Assembly (NCBI GenBank): GCA_021186555.1
Contig: JAJKFL010000039.1
Coordinates: forward strand, 40,186,610-40,250,609
Direction: 5' to 3'
Origin: Reticulitermes speratus
Taxonomy: Eukaryota > Arthropoda > Insecta > Blattodea > Rhinotermitidae
Length of the DNA: 64,000 nt
In this document: positions 58,078 to 64,000 of the stretch, piece by piece
Layout: the number at the start of each line of letters is the position of its first letter
Numbering within the stretch: position 1 is the stretch's first letter
Made by a program: the position numbers and the translations under genes
The notes under the pieces: generated by a model
What the model was told of the DNA's origin: nothing
Seen by the model: the letters and a program-made list of their open reading frames with translations, nothing else
The model's database searches: none

Positions 58078-58279
58078 TCGTAGAGATTATTATGCATAGA
58101 CTGCCAATAATTTTTAAGGATAACTACAAACTATGTAATCATTTTAACAGCTTTTAATTCATTTTATAATAATTTTACATACTGTACGAAGTGAGCAATA
58201 CCAGCCCACTCATATTCTACATATATAAATATAACCATATATGTAATAACTGTAAGTCTATGCATATTAATCTCTACGA

Positions 58280-58323
58280 CCCCCTGAAGATGGTGGTTTA
58301 AACCACCAAAATACGTACAGGGG
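58280..58323 (+). ncRNA. Hammerhead-like motif, inner right arm, G12 lost
   Basis: CCCC, CTGAAGA, T, GGTGGTTT/AAACCACC, then AAAA where GAAA is required, ATACGTAC, A, GGGG. The general base position G12 is A, so this copy should not cleave although all stems are intact. Confidence 0.6.
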
Positions 58324-58517
58324 TATTTTAACAATAAACTATTGTGAAAAGTTTATGTGCATTAGTTCGTGATTATTGAACATATACCAGTCTATCAGTT
58401 TAACACAAGACACAAAGTGACTGTGCACATCACTAACAGTGAAGGTGGTAAAACTGTGCTTAAAAGTGAACCAATGAATGGACTTTTTAAATATATGCAG
58501 TTTTAGTGACAAAAAAA

Positions 58518-58559
58518 CCCCTGAGGATGGCTCAGTGAAGAGCCGAAACATATGTCGGG
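58518..58559 (+). ncRNA. Hammerhead ribozyme-like motif, outer right arm
   Basis: AAAACCC, CTGAGGA (58521), T, GGCTC/GAGCC with loop AGTGAA, GAAA, ACATATGT, C, GGGTTTT. Complete core and 7-bp stem I. Confidence 0.7.
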
Positions 58560-58650
58560 TTTTATTATAATGTTTTAAAGAACTATACAGTTTGTTAAAA
58601 TAAAAAGTGCAACCAGTTCGTGTTTTAAATAGTGATTGTGATAAGACGCA

Positions 58651-59100
58651 CGGTGATTTTAGAATATCGTATCATAGACTTAGGTTTAACTTTTCTCTTA
58701 ACGTTTAACTTGGTGTCGTACTGAGGCTGTCTGAGGAGAGAGTGCGCAGTTAAATATTTGGAGCTAAGAAGAAGAAAGCACGCTAAAGAAGTCTGCAAGA
58801 AGTGCGTCATCACTTGTAGCCATTCTGCACTCGAAATACAATCACAGTGATCACAAAGAGGAGTGTGAAATGGGAGAGACTTTTGGCACGTTTGAGGGAG
58901 AAGAGAAATTGCGTACAGCTCAGGTCTTGCGAGCGGTCTTCTTCCTTCTGGCTTTCCCACCGAGGTTATTGTCTATCACATGTGACTCACACGCCCGTCC
59001 TCCTTGACATTATCACGCTGATGACAATAAAATACAAACGGTACCGTAACTGTCGTCTAAACTTGCCTGTACGTCTAAATGTATTGTTAAATTTTAAATT
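58651..59100. other. Unassigned sequence
   Basis: Opposed frames of about 90-110 codons (58625-58960 minus, 58847-59122 plus) have no recognised domain. Ends in TTTCACTGTGCATTG at 59103, the terminal box of the next foldback. Confidence 0.45.
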
Positions 59101-59179
59101 ACTTTCACTGTGCATTGTTTAACAACTCATAAATCACACACCAACAAAATTCACTATATTTTCACTTTACATTCTTCAA

Positions 59180-59222
59180 CCCCTACACTTGTTTCGGCCT
59201 TTACAAGGCCATCTTCAGGGGG
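59180..59222 (-). ncRNA. Hammerhead ribozyme-like motif (type I)
   Basis: Minus strand: CCCC, CTGAAGA, T, 6-bp stem II GGCCTT/AAGGCC, GAAA, ACAAGTGT, A, GGGG. Core complete. Confidence 0.68.
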
Positions 59223-59386
59223 CTCGTAAACTACATTCACTTTACATCCAATGTTTTCGTCTGCTATCACATTTAGTCGTGTGTCACCGACTTTTACATT
59301 TAGTGCTGGTGGCTTAAAATAATTATGTGTTGTAAAAGTGAGTGAAAAACAATTGGATGTGTTGAAGATTTTGAACTCTCGATGAC

Positions 59387-59429
59387 CCCCCTGAGGATGG
59401 CAGAAGGTGTGCCGAAACATATGTAGGGG
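59387..59429 (+). ncRNA. Hammerhead ribozyme-like motif (type I)
   Basis: CCCC, CTGAGGA (59391), T, 4-bp stem II GGCA/TGCC with a 7-base loop, GAAA, ACATATGT, A, GGGG. Core complete; stem II differs from that of its opposed partner at 59180. Confidence 0.65.
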
Positions 59430-59702
59430 TAAGAAATTATTGAAAGAAAGTCTAGTGCATTTGTTGGATTGAAATAAATTTAATTAACACACAATAAATG
59501 TTAACCCAGTTCATACCGTGCAATGTGATATACTTAATTTTATGTAACCAACAAATTGCACATACAAATACACATACATAATGTTAAGCCACTGCTACAT
59601 ATATTCAATATTGTTTTCACTGTGCATCTCGTATATATAAAAAAAAGAACCAACTAGATGCACAATCACTATTAAAAACTTTAATAGTAGTATTACATTA
59701 AA

Positions 59703-59741
59703 CCCGACATGTTTCGGTCAGGTACCTGACCATCTTCAGGG
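59703..59741 (-). ncRNA. Hammerhead ribozyme-like motif, left arm
   Basis: Minus strand: ATCC, CTGAAGA, T, 8-bp stem II GGTCAGGT/ACCTGACC with no unpaired loop bases (a 6-bp stem plus 4-base loop is realistic), GAAA, ACATGT, C, GGGT. Core complete. Confidence 0.65.
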
Positions 59742-59821
59742 ATATATTACATTAAAATGCTATGTCCATTAGTTAAACACACGTGAGATGTGAGCATATA
59801 AAGTCTAGTCGTGTATGGTGT

Positions 59822-60815
59822 TTTTATAAAACAAGACTTTAAAACTGTGTTTTATAAAAATATTTTTATAAAACAAGACTTTAAAACTGTGTTTTATAAA
59901 AATATTTTTATAAAACAAGACTTTAAAACTGTGTTTTATAAACATATTTTTATAAAACAAGACTTTAAAACTGTTTTATAAAAATATTTTTATAAAACAA
60001 GACTTTAAAACTGTGTTTTATAAACATATTTTTATAAAACAAGACTTTAAAACTGTTTTATAAAAATATTTTTATAAAACAAGACTTTAAAACTGTGTTT
60101 TATAAAAATATTTTTATAAAACAAGACTTTAAAACTGTGTTTTATAAAAATATTTTTATAAAACAAGACTTTAAAACTGTGTTTTATAAACATATTTTTA
60201 TAAAACAAGACTTTAAAACTGTTTTATAAAAATATTTTTATAAAACAAGACTTTAAAACTGTGTTTTATAAAATATTTTTATAAAACAAGACTTTAAAAC
60301 TGTTTTATAAAAATATTTTTATAAAACAAGACTTTAAAACTGTGTTTTATAAAAATATTTTTATAAAACAAGACTTTAAACTGTGTTTTATAAAAACATT
60401 ATTTTTTTATAAAACAAGACTTTAAAACTGTTTTTATAAAAATATTTTTATAAAACAAGACTTTAAAACTGTGTTTTATAAAAATATTTTTATAAAACAA
60501 GACTTTAAAAACTGTTTTTATAAACATAATTTTTATATATAAAACAAGACTTTAAAACTGTGTTTTATAAAAATATTTTTAAAAACAAGACTTTAAAACT
60601 GTGTTTTATAAACATATTTTTATAAAACAAGACTTTAAACTGTGTTTTATAAACATATTTTTATAAAACAAGACTTTAAAACTGTGTTTTATAAAAATAT
60701 TTTTATAAAACAAGACTTTAAACTGTGTTTTATAAAAATATTTTTATAAAACAAGACTTTAAAACTGTGTTTTATAAAAATATTTTTATAAAACAAGACT
60801 TTAAACTGTGTTTTA
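59822..60815. repeat. Minisatellite, 41-43-bp unit, about 23 copies
   Basis: Unit TTTTATAAAACAAGACTTTA, AAACTGTGTTTTATAAAAAT, ATT. Each unit is itself partly palindromic (TTTTATAAAA twice). Variants CATATT/AATATT and GTGTTTT/GTTTT occur in mixed order. It sits exactly in the loop of the foldback. Confidence 0.95.
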
Positions 60816-60899
60816 TAAAAACATCATACACGACTAGACCTTATATGCTCACATCTCACGTGTGTTTTACATAGGGACATAGCATTTTAATGTAGTGTA

Positions 60900-60939
60900 C
60901 CCCTGAAGATGGTCAGGTACCTGACCGAAACATGTCGGG
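60900..60939 (+). ncRNA. Hammerhead ribozyme-like motif, right arm
   Basis: ACCC, CTGAAGA (60903), T, GGTCAGGT/ACCTGACC, GAAA, ACATGT, C, GGGT pairing perfectly with ACCC. Core complete. Confidence 0.68.
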
Positions 60940-60999
60940 TTTAATGTAATACTACTATTAAAGTTTTTAATAGTGATTGTGCATCTAGTTGTTCTTGGA

Positions 61000-61400
61000 T
61001 TTTGATACCACTGCTACATGTTTCGGCGGTCAACCGCCATCATCAGCTAGCCACACCAATCTTTAAAACCTAATCAAATATGATACAGTTTGTGTTGTTA
61101 CAATACTAGTATAATAATAAATTACACTCTTGTTACAATATACAAAATACGAAGGCCGATATTCATTACGATACTAGTACTTTAACAGCACAAATCGTAT
61201 CATAATTGAGACCTGCGCTCTTCTGGGATATTACACGGCATCGTGTGGTAATTGTTTACCGACGTTTCGGGACAAAGTATCGGTCCCATCTCCACGGGTC
61301 AAGAGCCCGATTAGTGTATAATAATTCATTAGGTCTTAAAGATTGGTGTGGCTCCCTGGTGATGGCGGTTGACCGCCGAAACATGTAGCAATGGTAAACT
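61000..61400. repeat. Foldback with GGCGGT stem II, interrupted by a GTGAGGA-type arm
   Basis: Left core at 61017-61056 (minus: CTGATGA, T, GGCGGT/ACCGCC, GAAA, ACATGT) and right core at 61354-61390 (plus: CTGGTGA, A6 lost, same stem II). Flanks ACCACTGCTAC / GTAGCAATGGT are inverted. The segment 61205-61310 is another arm of the 18710-type family (ATTACACGGCATCGTGTGG, GACGTTTCGGGACAAAG). Confidence 0.75.
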
Positions 61401-61424
61401 TCACTTTATATTCACCGTGCATCT

Positions 61425-61625
61425 TTTTATAATTGAATTATTTGTACCAACAAATGCACTCAGACAGTTTTTTCACTGTTTTCTTTATTATAAGGATGCC
61501 CCAATACGCATTAAAATACCCCCTGATGATGGCAGAATAACTGCCGAAATGCGTATTGGGGCACCTTATAATAAAGAAAACAGTAAAAAAAACTGTCTTA
61601 GTGCATTTGTTGGTACAAATAATTT
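61425..61625. repeat. Foldback; left arm ends within stem III
   Basis: Left arm 61425-61512 (terminal box ACCGTGCATCTTTT at about 61414, ATTTGTACCAACAAATGCAC, GCCCCAATACGCAT) and right arm 61547-61625 are inverted copies over about 75 bp. As at 48320, the left copy stops in stem III while the right copy is complete. Confidence 0.85.
61519..61561 (+). ncRNA. Hammerhead ribozyme-like motif (type I)
   Basis: CCCC, CTGATGA (61523), T, 5-bp stem II GGCAG/CTGCC with loop AATAA, GAAA, ATGCGTAT, T at the cleavage position, GGGG. Core complete, and the only copy with CTGATGA, a good stem II and T at position 17. Confidence 0.7.
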
Positions 61626-62164
61626 AATGTAGCAATAGATTAATATTATGTATGTGTATTTGTATGTGCAATTTGTTGGTTATATAAAATTAACACACAA
61701 TAAACTTAATTTCAAACAGACACATGCATTTCGATTCGCATTAAGTTTCTGTGTGTTCAGTCACAATTACCATCGAATTCAGACGAGCATAGGCGTTGTT
61801 CTGCTGCTGGTCTAATGATCCGTGTGTTTTCTGTGAATACGACGAGAGGAGTTCCCCAGTTAAAATTGTTTGGGAAAATACACTGATGACGTATTATGAG
61901 GTCCAGAAAACATGCCACTACGGTGATCAGTTAAAAGACAGACATTCTCTCTAGCTGACAAACAGACGTCCAAGACAAGTGAAGTCCCGCACTATACTGT
62001 ATGTGCTTGTTGATAGACTGTCGCATTTCGACTCCAGAACCTCCCCCACGCAGATCACGCCGCGCGCCTTGCTTCTGCCTCCCAATTTGGCTGCGTGACA
62101 ACGAAAGAAAATAGCAGACAGTGTAACGTCCGTGAGTCGAGGCCCCCCGGGAAGATGTGTACCG
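61626..62164. other. Unassigned sequence
   Basis: A minus-strand frame of 114 codons (61931-62275) has no recognised domain. (ACACACAATAAA) near 61690 resembles 59485. Confidence 0.4.
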
Positions 62165-62300
62165 GCAGTGGCGGCTCGTGACGTTCAGGGAAAATGGTGA
62201 CCGGAGTGAACACAAAACGGAGGGAGGCGATGGTGGTGGTGATTGCTTTTCTTTACAACCACACTGCAACCCCAAGGTCCCCGAGGAACATACACTGCGG
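62165..62300. mobile_element. hAT-like terminus, CAGTGGCGGCTCGTGA
   Basis: CAGTGGCGGCTCGTGACGTT at 62166 has the CAGTGGCGGC start used by many hAT elements. A matching opposite end was not found; a second copy of the same start opens the following array. Confidence 0.5.
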
Positions 62301-63770
62301 CAGTGGCGGCTTGTGTAATTGAAGGAAATTCAGACCCACTGCAGTGATACTAAGCTTGGGGCGAAGACGGTGTTTCTTGACGATGATACAGTGTTATAAT
62401 TTGGATAGACACGAACTACCAGTGGCGGCTTGTGTAATTGAAGGAAATTCAGAACCACTGCAGTGATACTAAGCTTGGGGTGAAGACAGTGTTTCTTGAC
62501 GAAGATAATACAGTGTTATAATTTGGATAGACACGAACTACCAGTGGCGGCTTGTGTAATTGAAGGAAATTCAGAACCACTGCAGTGATACTAAGCTTGG
62601 GGTGAAGACGGTGTTTCTTGACGAAGATGATACAGTGTTATAATTTGGATAGACACGAACTACCAGTAGCGGCTTGTGTAATTGAAGGAAATTCAGACCC
62701 ACTGCAGTGATACTAAGCTTGGGGTGAAGACGCTGTTTCTTGACGAGGATGATACAGTGTTATAATTTGGATAGACACGAACTACCAGTAGCGGCTTGTG
62801 TAATTGAAGGAAATTCAGACCCACTGCAGTGATACTAAGCTTGGGGTGAAGACGCTGTTTCTTGACGAGGATGATACAGTGTTATAATTGGATAGACACG
62901 AACTACCAGTAGCGGCTTGTGTAATTGAAGGAAATTCAGACCCACTGCAGTGATACTAAGCTTGGGGTGAAGACGCTGTTTCTCGACGAGGATGATACAG
63001 TGTTATAATTTGGATAGACACGAACTACCAGTAGCGGCTTGTGTAATTGAAGGAAATTCAGACCCACTGCAGTGATACTAAGCTTGGGGTGAAGACGCTG
63101 TTTCTTGACGAGGATGATACAGTGTTATAATTTGGATAGACACGAACTACCAGTAGCGGCTTGTGTAATTGAAGGAAATTCAGACCCACTGCAGTGATAC
63201 TAAGCTTGGGGTGAAGACGCTGTTTCTTGACGAGGATGATACAGTGTTATAATTGGATAGACACGAACTACCAGTAGCGGCTTGTGTAATTGAAGGAAAT
63301 TCAGACCCACTGCAGTGATACTAAGCTTGGGGTGAAGACGCTGTTTCTTGACGAGATGATACAGTGTTATAATTTGGATAGACACGAACTACCAGTAGCG
63401 GCTTGTGTAATTGAAGGAAATTCAGACCCACTGCAGTGATACTAAGCTTGGGGTGAAGACGCTGTTTCTTGACGAGGATGATACAGTGTTATAATTTGGA
63501 AGACACGAACTACCAGTAGCGGCTTGTGTAATTGAAGGAAATTCAGACCCACTGCAGTGATACTAAGCTTGGGGTGAAGACGCTGTTTCTTGACGAAGAT
63601 GATACAGTGTTATAATCTGGATAGACACGAACTACCAGTAGCGGCTTGTGTAATTGAAGGAAATTCAGACCCACTGCAGTGATACTAAGCTTGGGTGAAG
63701 ACGCTGTTTCTTGACGAGGATGATACAGTGTTATAATTTGGACAGACACGAACTACCAGTGGCGGCTTGT
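62301..63770. repeat. Minisatellite, about 120-bp unit, 12 copies, hAT-end seeded
   Basis: Each unit begins CAGTRGCGGCTTGTGTAATT and continues GAAATTCAGACCCACTGCAG, ACTAAGCTTGGGGTGAAGAC and GTTATAATTTGGATAGACAC. The first three units and the terminal remnant have CAGTGGCGGC; the middle ones CAGTAGCGGC. The repeated HindIII-type AAGCTT is in every unit. Confidence 0.95.
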
Positions 63771-64000
63771 AAGGCCCAATATCGAGGAACAGAGTAAGTA
63801 CAAGTAAACGCATTAACTCTGTGGACTTCATCCGTCGTCTAATGTATTAAAATTAATATAATCAATTAAGCAACATCAGTTAATTTTGGCATAAGTGGAT
63901 TTTCATACCTGACCTACATTAGCGGTTGTGTTGGACAGCTCAGATAGTTCTGTAAAACGCAAGACTTCAAGCAGATACCGCAGTTAACGCGGTCTTAGGG
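63771..64000. other. Unassigned sequence to window end
   Basis: No recognisable feature. Confidence 0.45.

Larger units (their letters stand above)
57600..58650. repeat. Nested pair of hammerhead foldbacks
   Basis: The outer foldback has arms about 57620-57930 and 58385-58645 (CAACTGGATGCAC on the left, GTGCAACCAGTTCG on the right; TATCAGTTTAACACAAG mirrored). A second foldback, about 57945-58375, sits at its centre, flanked by ATACCAGTTTATCAG on the left and ATACCAGTCTATCAG on the right, which may be its TSD or part of the outer arm. The outer right end continues into GACGCACGGTGATT (58645). Confidence 0.85.
59100..59470. repeat. Foldback of two related but different hammerhead arms
   Basis: Left arm: ACACACCAACAAAATTCAC, CCCCTACACTTG. 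Right arm: ATATGTAGGGGT, GTGCATTTGTTGGATTG. The arms match only in the terminal and core boxes; between cores they differ, so this may be two adjacent independent elements in opposite orientation. Confidence 0.6.
59610..60995. repeat. Large foldback enclosing a 43-bp minisatellite
   Basis: Arms of about 180 bp (59645-59825 and 60815-60990) are inverted copies: AACCAACTAGATGCACAATC outermost, the hammerhead core, then CACACGTGAGATGTGAGCAT and CTAGTCGTGTATG innermost. The loop is the 43-bp array. The left outer end continues into the terminal box TTTCACTGTGCATCTCG. Confidence 0.92.

Noticed and set aside
59822-60815. Polyadenylation or replication-origin AT-rich island
   Set aside because: The AT-richness is fully explained by the 43-bp tandem unit within a foldback loop.

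Overview
This is a repeat-dominated stretch of an animal genome, almost certainly an insect and most likely a blattodean (cockroach or termite). The evidence is the interspersed repeats: tRNA-derived SINEs, a non-LTR reverse-transcriptase tail family, and hAT, pogo and mariner fragments that I associate with cockroach-type genomes, plus one genuine insect-type exon. The species call rests on memory of these repeats and is an inference. There is no prokaryotic feature, no CRISPR array and no operon.

Only one convincing protein-coding exon is present: the first coding exon (102 codons, minus strand, 53685-53990) of a voltage-gated sodium/cation channel of the DSC1/BSC1 (NaCP60E) type. It has an in-frame stop just upstream of the ATG and a textbook splice donor. 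No second exon is visible in the 53.6 kb to the left, so most of the window would be one very long first intron; the right-hand 10 kb would lie 5' of this exon.

The rest has two main components. (1) About 19 minisatellite arrays (units 21-185 bp) cover roughly 43% of the window: 2149-3338, 4031-4746, 8757-10672, 12186-13350, 15002-16059, 16881-17680, 19139-20005, 21086-22751, 25076-26900, 29962-33285, 33940-34665, 35190-35990, 38612-39400, 43060-46587, 48765-50125, 51014-51712, 54727-57350, 59822-60815 and 62301-63770. Several are visibly seeded by transposon ends: the 39-bp arrays repeat the last codons of a retrotransposon RT, the 185-bp array is a tandem pogo-like MITE, the 75-90 bp array is a TA-targeting MITE, the ~120-bp array starts with a hAT-like terminus, and the 35-bp array carries the terminal box of the element described next. 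(2) More than 25 copies of a compact RNA-like motif read C-CTGANGA-n-[stem]-loop-[stem']-GAAA-[palindrome]-H-GGGG. Its stems covary from copy to copy. This is the hammerhead ribozyme core (type I, very short palindromic stem III, one extra nucleotide after A9), as known from Penelope-like retroelements. The copies sit in inverted pairs (foldbacks) whose outer ends share a GTGCAT(T)NGTTGGT box and a GATGCACGGTGAA box. Two foldbacks enclose a minisatellite (38310-39745 and 59610-60995), one pair is nested inside another (57600-58650), and one has its inversion point exactly at the ribozyme stem I/cleavage site (11579-11727).

The remaining sequence holds four tRNA-like SINE families (called A-D here), some with clear target-site duplications, several dead RT fragments, MITEs, microsatellites and unassigned unique DNA. 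The best candidate for something new is the dense hammerhead/foldback/minisatellite system. Parts of two large arrays (about 31230-31800 and 43420-45660) are so indel-ridden that they look like uncorrected long-read consensus.
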